A DNA stretch of 64,000 nt from Phaeobacter sp. J2-8 (lineage in GTDB: Bacteria > Pseudomonadota > Alphaproteobacteria > Rhodobacterales > Rhodobacteraceae). The translations under genes and the position numbers were made by a program. Location: positions 248,001-312,000 of the forward strand of contig NZ_JALIEC010000003.1 of the NCBI RefSeq assembly GCF_022867865.1, in the 5' to 3' direction. Positions 1 through 8,627 of the stretch are shown one piece after another (position 1 is the stretch's first letter; each line of letters starts with the position of its first letter). The notes under the pieces are model-generated. The model was not told where the DNA came from, ran no database searches, and saw nothing but the letters and a program-made list of their open reading frames with translations.

Positions 1-950
1 GCGGCCTCGACCGCGCCTGCAAAGGCGGGTTTGAACCCGGCCTTGCGGATGACCGGAATGGTCATCACCCCGGTGGACACGACGTTGGAAATCGCCGCCC
101 CCGACAATGTGCCAAACAGCGCCGACGACGCAACCGAGGCATGCGCCGCCCCGCCGGTCATGCCACCGGTCAACCGGTTGGCGATCTTCATCAACAGATC
201 ACCCGCCCCGCTGGCCATCAGCACAGCGCCAAAGACGATAAAGATCAGAACGTTGCCGGTGACCACCTGAATCGGTTGGCCGAACATGCCGCCCGTCTGG
301 GCCCAGAATTGCAGGATCATCTGGCGCAGGTTCTGGCTGAACGTCGACTCGGACCCGGCCAGGATACCGGTCCAGTCCGGCAGATAACCCTTGATGAAAA
401 AGTAGACCACCCAAAGCAGGCAGAACCCGACGATAAAGCCGCCAAACAGCCGCCATGTCAGGTACAGCGTGATGGCCGTGGCCAGCGGGAACATGACATA
501 GTCGATGCCGCGCGCCGATGGCAAAACGCCTGCGTCTGATGCAAAGATCGCGATGATCCAGCTGGTAAAGGCCGCCGCCGCCAGGATCGTCAACGCCCAG
601 TTGACCGCCCTCAGCCCCGGTTCGCGGTGCAGCGTCAAAAGCGTGATGGCAAAGCTGAGCACGATGGGCAGCCCGACAATCAACCCGGTGGGCAGCAGGA
701 ACCCCTGCTCAAACGCGCGATAGGTGGCGCCCAGCCAATGTTCGCGCAGGAAAACCCGTTGATCGCGGCGGCTCATCTCGTCGAAGGCGGGGGTCGTGGT
801 TTCGATGAACCAGCGGACAAAATCGCTGATCGGGCCAGAAGCGGAATACAGCACGATCACGCCGACAAAGATCGCCGCAATCACATCCGAGATGTGTTTA
901 TCAAACAGGATGCCGCGCCTCTGCGGCATTGTCTTTGCATCGGTTGTCAT
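1..950 (-). CDS. TRAP transporter permease, fused 4TM/12TM type (partial)
   Basis: The gene runs off the left edge, so only the first 316 or so residues are visible. They form several hydrophobic segments (about residues 22-38, 80-100, 105-120, 135-150, 160-178) followed by the start of a DctM-like domain with a Gly/Ala-rich stretch (GGAAHASVASSALFGTLSGA). This arrangement, small DctQ-like helices joined to a large DctM-like part in one chain, is typical of fused TRAP permeases, which import carboxylates or related organic anions together with a periplasmic binding protein. The start ATG (948-950) overlaps the stop of the upstream sulfatase (ATGA), so the two are translationally coupled. No binding protein is visible here; it may lie beyond the edge. 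The substrate is unknown, but coupling to a sulfatase suggests a sulfated or desulfated organic compound (inference). Confidence 0.85.
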   Translation of the reverse strand, partial: MTTDAKTMPQRRGILFDKHISDVIAAIFVGVIVLYSASGPISDFVRWFIETTTPAFDEMSRRDQRVFLREHWLGATYRAFEQGFLLPTGLIVGLPIVLSFAITLLTLHREPGLRAVNWALTILAAAAFTSWIIAIFASDAGVLPSARGIDYVMFPLATAITLYLTWRLFGGFIVGFCLLWVVYFFIKGYLPDWTGILAGSESTFSQNLRQMILQFWAQTGGMFGQPIQVVTGNVLIFIVFGAVLMASGAGDLLMKIANRLTGGMTGGAAHASVASSALFGTLSGAAISNVVSTGVMTIPVIRKAGFKPAFAGAVEA

Positions 951-2614
951 TGGGTTTCCTCCCCGGCCTCAGGGCCGTCCAGATGAACCTGACGCGCAGG
1001 CCCCCGGTATTTTTCTGTAAGCTCGTCCGGCACTTCGCTGCCATCGACGAGAAAGGGCAGGATGCCGCGGCGCATCGTGACACCGCGCATTGCCAAGATG
1101 TCGGCGTCGGATTTTGTCACCCGTTGCGCCATGCGCCGGCCCCATTGCCCAAGGAATTCATACAGCCGGTCGATCTGTGGCGCGTGCTCCTCCTTCGCGC
1201 CGAGATCGGTGAATTCCTGTGGGTCGGTGGCCAGGTCAAACAGCATCGGGCGAAAGCCACCTTCGAAGTGGATCAGTTTCCAGCGCCCGTCAAAAACCAT
1301 GAACATCCGCGCATCGCGGGGCGTGACGCCCAGTTGCGCGGCGCGCGGCGTGACAGAATAGTCGTATTCACTGATGACGTAGTCGCGCCAATCCTCGGGC
1401 GTTTCGCCCTGAATCCACGGCATGAGCGATCGACCTTCGATGATATGATCGGCCACAGTGCCGCCTGCCGCATCGACAAATGTCGCGGCAAGGTCGATGG
1501 CCTCGACCAGCGCATCACAGGTGGTGCCGCGCGTGGCGTCGGCGCTGTCGCGTGGGTCGCAGATGATCATCGGGATCTTGACCGATGCCTCGTGAAAGAA
1601 ATCCTTTTCGCCCAGCCAGTGATCGCCCAGATAATCACCATGGTCCGAGGTCAGAACGATCATCGTGTCGTCCATCTTGCCCGTGGTTTCGAGGTGATCA
1701 AGCAGGCGGCCCAATTGATCATCACATTGCTTGATCAGGCCCATATAGGCCGGGATGACCTTTTCGCGCACTGCGTCCTGCTGAAACGCCTGTGCCACGC
1801 GAATGTTGTGATAGGCGTCCAGAACAGGGTGTGGATCGTTCAGCTCCGAAGCGTCCCGCACAGGTGCCTGTATCTGGTTGTGGCCGTACATGTCGTGATA
1901 GGGCGCGGGCACGATATAAGGCCAATGCGGCTTGATAAAGGACACATGCGCGCACCAGGGGCCCTTGGCCTCGTCCACAAACCGGATGGTTTCGGAGGTC
2001 AACCACGGGGTTTCGCTGTGTTCTTCGCGGATATTTGCGGGTTTGTCGGCGTTGCGAAACATCCAGCCCGATGCGATCTCGCCATCGCTGACCCCGGCAT
2101 TGGCATAATCGGCCCAGGGGTTTTCGCCGTCATACCCCTGTGCCTTCAGGAATTCGTTATAGGGGGAGCGTTTTTCGTCATAGAACCCATCCGGCCCCAT
2201 CCCCCAAAGCCCGTCATCCCGCGCCCATGCGTCGAAACCGCAATCCGCCTGCCGCGCGCCGATCACGCTGTCGGGTGCCAGTCCCAGCCGCGCCATGCCC
2301 TTGGCATCGGCCTTCATGTGGGTCTTGCCCATCAGCCAGCAATCCATGCCGGCCTCACGCAGGTGATCGCCCAGTGTCACCTCGCCTACGCGCAGGGGAA
2401 ATCCGTTCCACTGCGCCCCATGCGAAGACACATAGCGCCCGGTATAAAAGCTTATCCGCGAGGCGCCGCAGATTGGTGATTGTACGTAAGCATTGGTAAA
2501 GCGCACGCCGCGCGCCGCCACCCGGTCAAAATTCGGCGTATCCAATGTGGCATGACCTGCACAGCTCAAATAATCAAAGCGCAACTGATCATACATGATG
2601 AACAAGATATTCAT
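947..2614 (-). CDS. Sulfatase-family hydrolase
   Basis: A 555-residue protein of the type I sulfatase/alkaline-phosphatase superfamily, expected to hydrolyse a sulfate or phosphonate ester. The N-terminal metal-binding Asp lies in MYDQLRFD (Asp9). The active-site signature is C49-G-A-S-R53, followed by an ISFYTGRY segment; the Cys would be converted to formylglycine. The usual signature is C-x-P-S-R, so Ala replaces Pro here. A second metal-binding motif, LTSDHGDYLGDH, lies in the middle. There is no obvious signal peptide, so it probably acts in the cytoplasm after uptake. Its stop overlaps the TRAP permease start, and a LysR regulator lies 117 bp upstream on the same strand. The substrate cannot be told from the sequence. 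Confidence 0.9.
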   Translation of the reverse strand: MNILFIMYDQLRFDYLSCAGHATLDTPNFDRVAARGVRFTNAYVQSPICGASRISFYTGRYVSSHGAQWNGFPLRVGEVTLGDHLREAGMDCWLMGKTHMKADAKGMARLGLAPDSVIGARQADCGFDAWARDDGLWGMGPDGFYDEKRSPYNEFLKAQGYDGENPWADYANAGVSDGEIASGWMFRNADKPANIREEHSETPWLTSETIRFVDEAKGPWCAHVSFIKPHWPYIVPAPYHDMYGHNQIQAPVRDASELNDPHPVLDAYHNIRVAQAFQQDAVREKVIPAYMGLIKQCDDQLGRLLDHLETTGKMDDTMIVLTSDHGDYLGDHWLGEKDFFHEASVKIPMIICDPRDSADATRGTTCDALVEAIDLAATFVDAAGGTVADHIIEGRSLMPWIQGETPEDWRDYVISEYDYSVTPRAAQLGVTPRDARMFMVFDGRWKLIHFEGGFRPMLFDLATDPQEFTDLGAKEEHAPQIDRLYEFLGQWGRRMAQRVTKSDADILAMRGVTMRRGILPFLVDGSEVPDELTEKYRGPARQVHLDGPEAGEETQ

Positions 2615-2731
2615 CGCGGCCTCCCAACCTGTGCACCGCGGCGCGGCGCCCTCCCGATGGGTCAGGTGTAGCGCTGAAAATCTATTCGCACGAGAACCGA
2701 AATGTTGATGGGTATATCCTTTGGGAATACC

Positions 2732-3631
2732 CTAGCCAAATTCGTTCTGGGCGACCTGCAGCACGCAATCCGAAAAATACCGCACGGCCGGGGTCGGGGG
2801 ACGTTCCGAGGCGGTGACAAGCGCAATTGGCGAGGACGAGAGCGGATCTTCCAGCGCCAGCGCCCGGATTTTGTACCGGCCCTCGATGATATCCAGCAGC
2901 AACGCGGGAAAGGTGCACAGCACATCGCCGCCTTCGACCATTGCCAGAATACTGGTGATGGAATCCGAGGTCACCATCGGGTCGGGCGGCGGCAACCCGC
3001 GCGAGATGAAATGCCGTTGCAGATAAGGCAGACGCGCCCGCGTGCCGATCATCAGCCAATCCGCCCCTTCCAGATCCGCCAGCCGGGTTTTGTTCACCCA
3101 GCGAGAATTGTTGCTTGCGATGATCGCGACAGGCGTGTCGACAAGATGCGCCACCGTCAGCCCGGCGGTATCCGCGGCGCGTGGTTCCGGCCCGATCACC
3201 AGATCGACCAAACCGTCGCGCACCGGGCCAAAGGCCATCGGCTCATGCCCGCCGGTGATTTGCACGCGTACCTTGGGAAAGCGCCGCTTGAACCGGCGGA
3301 TGGCGCCGCCGACGATCCGGCTGGCGGCCATGGGGGACACAGTGATGTTCAGCTGCCCGGTGCCTGCGCTGCTGCGTTGTTCGACGTCTTCCTGCATCTT
3401 GCGCAATTCCGCCCGAATGATCCCGGCGCGGCGCAGAACCTGCGTGCCTTCTTCGGTCACTGCGACACCGCTTGGTGCACGTTTGAAGATCGCGGTGTTC
3501 AATTCGGCCTCGGCCTGGCGCAGGGCCTTGGTGACCGCTGGTTGGGTCTTGCCCAACAGTTTCGCGGCCGCACGAATGCTGCCGGCCTGTTCAATCGCCA
3601 AAAGCATTTCGATATGCTGTAGTTTGATCAT
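2732..3631 (-). CDS. LysR-family transcriptional regulator
   Basis: A 299-residue protein with an N-terminal winged helix-turn-helix (about residues 4-63, including AAKLLGKTQPAVTKALRQAE) and a C-terminal periplasmic-binding-like effector domain (about 90-295). Length and layout match LysR regulators. It lies immediately upstream of the sulfatase and TRAP permease genes on the same strand, so it probably controls them in response to the imported substrate. This co-directional layout differs from the common divergent one. The effector is unknown. Confidence 0.9.
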   Translation of the reverse strand: MIKLQHIEMLLAIEQAGSIRAAAKLLGKTQPAVTKALRQAEAELNTAIFKRAPSGVAVTEEGTQVLRRAGIIRAELRKMQEDVEQRSSAGTGQLNITVSPMAASRIVGGAIRRFKRRFPKVRVQITGGHEPMAFGPVRDGLVDLVIGPEPRAADTAGLTVAHLVDTPVAIIASNNSRWVNKTRLADLEGADWLMIGTRARLPYLQRHFISRGLPPPDPMVTSDSITSILAMVEGGDVLCTFPALLLDIIEGRYKIRALALEDPLSSSPIALVTASERPPTPAVRYFSDCVLQVAQNEFG

Positions 3632-3882
3632 GTGGAGGCCTCCCGCGCTCTATGCGCCAAGGTTATACCCCCAAACAATCCGTTCCTAGCCTCGCGTCCC
3701 AATCTCCCGTTGAATGCCGGTCGGAGACCTGTTGGATGCCGTGCCCGGACACTATTTCCCGATCGCCCCGGCGCGGGAAAAGACCCCAACGATCAGATCC
3801 ATCGGCGTCAGACCCACCAAAGAAAGCACCGCCGGATCTGACGTGTCGCAAGAAATCTTGGGGGAATTCGACCTGTCCCTCC
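3632..3882. other. Intergenic, no gene seen
   Basis: About 250 bp between the thioredoxin-like gene and the LysR gene. It should carry the LysR promoter region's upstream neighbour boundaries, but I see no convincing open frame, terminator hairpin or repeat. Confidence 0.5.
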
Positions 3883-4314
3883 TTAGGCAGAGGTCGCCGC
3901 GTTCAGCGCAATGTCCATCAATTCACGGATCTTTTCTTCACGGGTTTGCGCGACGACACGGCCCAGCTCATCGTCGCCTTTCAGAACAACCAGCGTCGAG
4001 CGGCGCGGAATCCGCATCCGCGCAGCCATCTGGGAGCGGCCATAAAGATCCCAGTCAATCTCGATAAAGGTGATGTTGGCTTCATAAGCCGGGTTCTCGG
4101 CCTTCAGCTTGTCCATGACCCGCTTTTGCGCATGACAGGTGCTGCACCAGCTGGCGGTGAAATCGAGAAACAGGGTCTCGCCCGCGTCCAGCCGCGCATC
4201 CAGCATCCCGGGTTTGTAAGCCAAAGGCGCCGCACCAGCGGCATGCGGCAACAGTCCGCTGCCTGTGGTTGCAAGGAAAGCTGCGCTCAGTTGGAAAAAA
4301 TCGCGTCGATGCAT
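3883..4314 (-). CDS. Periplasmic thioredoxin-like protein
   Basis: A 143-residue protein beginning with a twin-arginine-like leader (MHRRDFF followed by a hydrophobic stretch to about residue 29), so it is probably exported. The thioredoxin active site is W56-C57-S58-T59-C60, and the following sequence (HAQKRVMDKL, then IEIDWDLYG and a conserved RIPRRSTLVVLKG strand) fits the C-terminal domain of DsbD-type thioredoxins. It starts 16 bp after the stop of ccdA on the same strand. The pair looks like a split DsbD: CcdA carries electrons across the membrane and this protein passes them to periplasmic disulfides, for example apocytochrome c. Confidence 0.85.
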   Translation of the reverse strand: MHRRDFFQLSAAFLATTGSGLLPHAAGAAPLAYKPGMLDARLDAGETLFLDFTASWCSTCHAQKRVMDKLKAENPAYEANITFIEIDWDLYGRSQMAARMRIPRRSTLVVLKGDDELGRVVAQTREEKIRELMDIALNAATSA

Positions 4315-4330
4315 ATCGGGGTCCTCGGGT

Positions 4331-5029
4331 TCACAAGATCACAGAAAAGTCGATCAGCCAGTTGGGCATATTCTGTAGCGCCCAGGCTTCGATGACATGG
4401 TTCAATCGGAACAGCAGCGCCAGCCCAACCGCAATGAAAACGCCGCCCAACACCGGGCGTGATACTTTTGCCAGGCGGCGCAGGGCCATTGTATTTTGTG
4501 CAACATAGGCCAGCGCGATGATGATGGTCGACACGCCCGCCGCAAAAAATACCATGATCCCCGTGGCGCGCAGCAGATCGTCGCCTTGGCTTGCCAGGGC
4601 GATGGCCCCGCCCAACGTCGGCCCGACACAGGGCGACCAAACCGCCCCCAACAGCAACCCGCCCAGAAACTGGCCCTGTGGTCTTGATCGGTCGATCTGA
4701 TCAAGCTGTCCATCGGCGCTGGCTGCAAAACCCGCAGTTGCCGTTGAAAAGGCGGCGGAAAACCGGGGGATCACCAGCATGGTGCCAAACACAATCATCA
4801 ACACCGCGCCAGCCTGGGCAATATGGTCGGAATGCAGCCCGATCAAATGGCCGAATGCGGTCACGGATACACCCAGCACGACAAAAGACAGGCTCATACC
4901 CGCCGCGAGCCACAGCGGCCCGGATCGCCCGGATTGCAGGGCGGTGGCCAGCACAATTGGCAGCACCGGCAGAACGCAGGGGTTGATCAGGGTCAGCAGC
5001 CCCGCGCCATATGCAAACAACATTTCCAT
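4331..5029 (-). CDS. ccdA: Cytochrome c biogenesis protein CcdA
   Basis: A polytopic membrane protein of about 232 residues with six hydrophobic segments. The two redox cysteines sit in the expected Pro-Cys contexts: INPCVLPVLP (Cys18) in the first helix and WSPCVGP in the middle helix. It takes electrons from cytoplasmic thioredoxin and delivers them to the periplasm; the thioredoxin-like gene directly downstream is the likely partner. I chose the ATG at 5029 (MEMLFAYGAG) because an AAAGGG ribosome-binding site precedes it; an in-frame ATG at 5071 would add 14 polar residues. An array of 8-bp tandem repeats lies 58-122 bp upstream. Confidence 0.9.
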   Translation of the reverse strand: MEMLFAYGAGLLTLINPCVLPVLPIVLATALQSGRSGPLWLAAGMSLSFVVLGVSVTAFGHLIGLHSDHIAQAGAVLMIVFGTMLVIPRFSAAFSTATAGFAASADGQLDQIDRSRPQGQFLGGLLLGAVWSPCVGPTLGGAIALASQGDDLLRATGIMVFFAAGVSTIIIALAYVAQNTMALRRLAKVSRPVLGGVFIAVGLALLFRLNHVIEAWALQNMPNWLIDFSVIL

Positions 5030-5086
5030 CGCCCTTTTGTTGCCTCGGGCGGTTGAAATGTCATCTGACAAGTGGGTGATCGCCCC

Positions 5087-5150
5087 GGATCACAGGATCA
5101 CAGGATCACAGGATCACAGGAACACAGGAACACAGGAACACAAGGTCACA
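5087..5150. repeat. 8-bp tandem repeat array
   Basis: Eight consecutive 8-bp units read on the plus strand: four GGATCACA, three GGAACACA, and one degenerate AGGTCACA. The array lies between the EamA gene and ccdA, just upstream of ccdA in the direction of transcription. The last unit supplies the stop codon of the EamA gene (complement of TCA at 5146-5148). Confidence 0.95.
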
Positions 5151-6039
5151 GGGTCGACCGTGGCGTCTTGGGCGCCCGTTGTTTCGACAATTGCACCGCC
5201 AGGATACCCGCGGCGATAATCGCCACGCCAATCACATCCAGCAGCCCCAGGTTTTCTTTCAGCAGCACGGCCGCAACCGCAGCGCCAAAGAAGGGGTTCA
5301 GGAAATGAAAGGTTGCGGCCTTGACCGCGCCAATGCGGTTGACCAGCGTGAACCAGACAAAGGTGGCCAAAAGACCGGGCACAAATGTGGTGTAGATAAA
5401 GGCCAGCACCAATGACGTTGTCATCTGGACCTCAAACGGCCATTCCAATGCAAAGGACGCCACCCCAAGAATTGCCGCCCCCACAAGCATCTGCAATCCG
5501 ACGATCATCATCACATTGCCGCCCGATGATGCGCCGCGGACCGACAGGGTGGCAATTGTCAGCGCCGCCGCGCCGGCCATGCACAGCGTCAGGCCAAACA
5601 TATCGACACCGGCGCCAATCCGCGCGCCCATGATCACCATGACCCCGCCAAACCCGGCGACCAGCCCGGCCACCGCCAGCCTTGGCAGTTTTTCGCGAAA
5701 GAACACCCAGCCCGCCAGCGCCACCATAAGCGGCATTGTGGATGCGATGATCGAGGCCAGTGAAGCTTCGATGGTTCGCATGGCGACAAAATTCAGGCCA
5801 AGGTACATCGCGTTCTGGCATATGCCGAACACCAGCGTCGCCCGCCATTGCAAGCGGCTGAGCCGGAAGTTCTGGCCCATGGCCAATGCGATGGCGATCC
5901 CGATCACCCCGGACACCAGAAACCGCAGCGCCAAAGACCCCATCGGCGGGGCATAGGCAACGATGATCCGGGCCGAGGTAAAGGCCGAAGACCACATGGC
6001 GGCAAAAGCCAGGCCCATCAATATCGCACGTAAATCCAT
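5146..6039 (-). CDS. EamA/DMT-family transporter
   Basis: A 297-residue hydrophobic protein with about ten membrane segments arranged as two EamA repeats (roughly residues 5-140 and 150-285). The family (drug/metabolite transporters) exports small metabolites such as amino acids or takes part in efflux. It ends with a short basic tail (KQRAPKTPRS). It lies 41 bp downstream of xylulokinase on the same strand, so it may be cotranscribed, but the substrate cannot be inferred. Confidence 0.88.
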   Translation of the reverse strand: MDLRAILMGLAFAAMWSSAFTSARIIVAYAPPMGSLALRFLVSGVIGIAIALAMGQNFRLSRLQWRATLVFGICQNAMYLGLNFVAMRTIEASLASIIASTMPLMVALAGWVFFREKLPRLAVAGLVAGFGGVMVIMGARIGAGVDMFGLTLCMAGAAALTIATLSVRGASSGGNVMMIVGLQMLVGAAILGVASFALEWPFEVQMTTSLVLAFIYTTFVPGLLATFVWFTLVNRIGAVKAATFHFLNPFFGAAVAAVLLKENLGLLDVIGVAIIAAGILAVQLSKQRAPKTPRSTL

Positions 6040-6080
6040 GGGCTCTTCCTATGGCGGAGGGTGGGGAATGAAAAGCGGCG

Positions 6081-7526
6081 TTATTGCACGACCTTGGTCG
6101 GACCATAGGCGGCGCGGAACCGGGCATGTGCCGCATCATAGGCGCCCTGCAATTCTGTATTGGGGGCAACCACGCCTGCGATGTCGGGCGGGGTCATGAT
6201 GTCCTGCCAATTTGCGCCCGCGGCGGCCATGCCCAATCGCGCGGCCCCCAGGGCCGCACCGAATTCACCATCGGCCGGCAGCGCCAGTGGCACGCCCAAC
6301 ACGGTGGCGATCAATTGCAACCAATAATCCGACCGGCTGCCGCCCCCCAGCGCAATCAATTGCTCGATCCGTGCGCCGGTCTGGACCAGCGCATCGAAAC
6401 TGTCGCGCAGACCAAAGGCCACACCTTCCAGCACCGCGCGGGTCATATCCTCGCGGCTGGTGGCGGTGGACAGCCCGGTGAAGCTGCCGCGAATGGCGGC
6501 ATCGTTATGCGGTGTGCGTTCGCCCGACAAATAGGGCAGGAACCGGACCTGTCCCGGCGGCTGCAAATCCCGCAGCGGCGCAGTCAGTTCCGCGGGCGTG
6601 GCCCCGGTGATTTGTGCCAGCCAATTGAGACTGTCGGTCGCCGACAACATCACGCCCATCTGATACCATTGCCCGGGCACGGCATGGCAAAAGGTATGCA
6701 CCGCAGTTTCCGGTGCCGGGGCATAGCCATCGCGTGCCGCCAGCAGCACACCCGAGGTGCCGAGCGAGACAAATCCCTGACCTTCGTTCAGCGCGCCAAT
6801 GCCACAGGCCGCCGCCGCATTGTCCCCAGCGCCGCCGGCAACCGACACCGGGCCGCGCAATCCCCATTTTTGGCAGAGCTCTTCGCGCAATTGTCCGGCT
6901 TCTTCGCTGCCTTCGACCAGTCTTGGCATCTGGTCGCGGCGCATGTGACCGGCGGCCAGCAGGTCATCGGACCAATCCCGTCGCCCCGTGTTCAGCCAGG
7001 AGGTGCCGGCGCTGTCGGACATATCGGCGACATAGGCGCCGGTCAGGTGGAAATTGACATAGGCCGTCGGCAAAAGCACCTTGGCCACCTGATCAAACAG
7101 CTCGGGCTCATGGGTGCGGACCCAATCCAGCTTGGGCGCGGTAAAGCCCGGAAAAACGATATTGCCGGATTCGGCGCGCAGGATCGGCAATGCGTCAAGG
7201 CGCGCGGCCTCCTGACTGGCGCGGCTGTCGTTCCACAGAATACAGGGGCGCAGCACCTTGCCGTCGCCATCCAGCAGGGTCGCGCCATGCATATGACCGG
7301 CCACGCCGATGCCGCGCAGGTCGGCAAATCCGGGGCAGGTGGTGCGCAGTTCCTCGATCGCGCTGTCCAGAGCGGCAATCCAGTCGGCGGGGTCTTGTTC
7401 CGACCAGCCCGGATGGGGGTGATGGGCGCGGTAATGGCGTTCCGTCGCGCCCAGCGGCGCGCCGTCTTCTGTCACCAAAAGCGCCCGCAATCCCGATGTC
7501 CCCAGATCAATGCCAAGATAGCTCAT
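6081..7526 (-). CDS. xylB: Xylulokinase
   Basis: A 481-residue FGGY-family sugar kinase, which phosphorylates D-xylulose to xylulose 5-phosphate for the pentose phosphate pathway. The N-terminal phosphate-binding motif is GIDLGTSGLRALL, the substrate region contains GVAGHMHGA, the catalytic Asp is D235 in GAGDNAAAA, and the C-terminal adenosine-binding loop is ALGGGSRSDYWLQ. Length and motif order match XylB rather than glycerol kinase. No xylose isomerase or xylose transporter is adjacent, so its source of xylulose lies elsewhere (for example a pentitol dehydrogenase). Confidence 0.92.
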   Translation of the reverse strand: MSYLGIDLGTSGLRALLVTEDGAPLGATERHYRAHHPHPGWSEQDPADWIAALDSAIEELRTTCPGFADLRGIGVAGHMHGATLLDGDGKVLRPCILWNDSRASQEAARLDALPILRAESGNIVFPGFTAPKLDWVRTHEPELFDQVAKVLLPTAYVNFHLTGAYVADMSDSAGTSWLNTGRRDWSDDLLAAGHMRRDQMPRLVEGSEEAGQLREELCQKWGLRGPVSVAGGAGDNAAAACGIGALNEGQGFVSLGTSGVLLAARDGYAPAPETAVHTFCHAVPGQWYQMGVMLSATDSLNWLAQITGATPAELTAPLRDLQPPGQVRFLPYLSGERTPHNDAAIRGSFTGLSTATSREDMTRAVLEGVAFGLRDSFDALVQTGARIEQLIALGGGSRSDYWLQLIATVLGVPLALPADGEFGAALGAARLGMAAAGANWQDIMTPPDIAGVVAPNTELQGAYDAAHARFRAAYGPTKVVQ

Positions 7527-7590
7527 GATCGCAATTCCCCTTCGCAGTGATGTCTCTGTCGCTCGGGTGTCGTGGCGCCCGTGCCATGTT

Positions 7591-8469
7591 TCAAAACCAC
7601 TGGCCGGTTTCCATCAACCCTAAATCCAGCAATTGCCGCGAATGCCATTCGAAGGGCACAGAGTTTTTCCAGGTGAACTGGTGAATATCAAAGGTCGATC
7701 CGGCGTTCAGTTTCAGCGCCTTGGCCGTGCGGAACGAGGCAACCACCGCCGTCAGGTTGTTGTGCCAGGGGCAGGCGTAGGTGTTGAATTCCTCGTCATC
7801 AAAGGTGTTGTCCGGACGCATCGTGAGCTTGGGTTTGGCACGGAAAATCGACACCCGGTCGATCTTGCGCCGTGTGGGGGGCACATGTTCCTCGTACCGC
7901 CAGCGCAAACCGCCGTGGAAATCCAACTGTCGTTCTTTGGGGTGACCATGGTTCTTCGGGTCCGGGCGGGCCAGCGCATAATACCCGCTGCGGTCGATCT
8001 GGGCGTCGTCCAGTGACACAGCATTGGGAAATTTGTTCAGATCCTGGGCATAAAGATCAACCACAAAGGTCAACATCGCATCGCGCCGTTCCTCGGCGTG
8101 GAAGGTCAGCATTTCGCTGATGGTGCGGGTTTCGCAAAACGGATAGAACAGATATTCCGCATTGTAACAATAATAGAGCCAGCTGGTCCCCGCGACCGGG
8201 ATCACCGCATTGACCAATGCCTCGATCCCGCCATCCCGTGCGGTGGTGTGATCGACACGGCAGATGCCATCGCTCAGATCATCGGGAAGGTTCACCCGGT
8301 CGGGCATGAAGCCTACAATTGTCTTGAACCCAAGATGCTGATGGTGGCGCAGCGTCGAGGCAATTTCAACATCGTCTTCGCACAGGATCAGCGCAACCGG
8401 GCCTTTGGCCAGAACGGCCTTGCCGCGCGCCAGAAAGTCCAGGAGAGAGGAAAACCGCATGTCTGTCAT
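7591..8469 (-). CDS. Conserved protein, glycosyltransferase family 2-like
   Basis: A 292-residue protein with an early beta-alpha segment (VALILCEDDVEIASTLRHH followed by LGFKTIVGFM) that resembles the nucleotide-sugar-binding start of family 2 glycosyltransferases acting on cell-surface glycans. Further on are many aromatic and His residues (HGGLRWRYEEHVPP, PWHNN). No signal peptide or membrane segment is seen. It is transcribed divergently from miaB. I cannot assign an acceptor or donor, and the family call is by general resemblance only. A second ATG at 8460 is an alternative start; neither has a strong ribosome-binding site. Confidence 0.6.
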   Translation of the reverse strand: MTDMRFSSLLDFLARGKAVLAKGPVALILCEDDVEIASTLRHHQHLGFKTIVGFMPDRVNLPDDLSDGICRVDHTTARDGGIEALVNAVIPVAGTSWLYYCYNAEYLFYPFCETRTISEMLTFHAEERRDAMLTFVVDLYAQDLNKFPNAVSLDDAQIDRSGYYALARPDPKNHGHPKERQLDFHGGLRWRYEEHVPPTRRKIDRVSIFRAKPKLTMRPDNTFDDEEFNTYACPWHNNLTAVVASFRTAKALKLNAGSTFDIHQFTWKNSVPFEWHSRQLLDLGLMETGQWF

Positions 8470-8627
8470 TTTGCCATGATCTTGAAATTTCGCTGCATCG
8501 ACACCCCGAAGCTTGCCGCAAACTCGGTGAATTTTGTGTGCATTGCAAGACAGGTGGTTTTTGCTGTACCTAGACGCCTTCTAACCTGCCCTCAGACCGG
8601 CCTTATGACGCGCCCAAGGATTTGACA

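Noticed and set aside
929-2479. Long open frame on the plus strand opposite the sulfatase
   Set aside because: Antisense to a gene with clear catalytic motifs; no family resemblance, odd composition.
5087-5150. Repeat array as a CRISPR
   Set aside because: Units of 8 bp without spacers and no cas genes.
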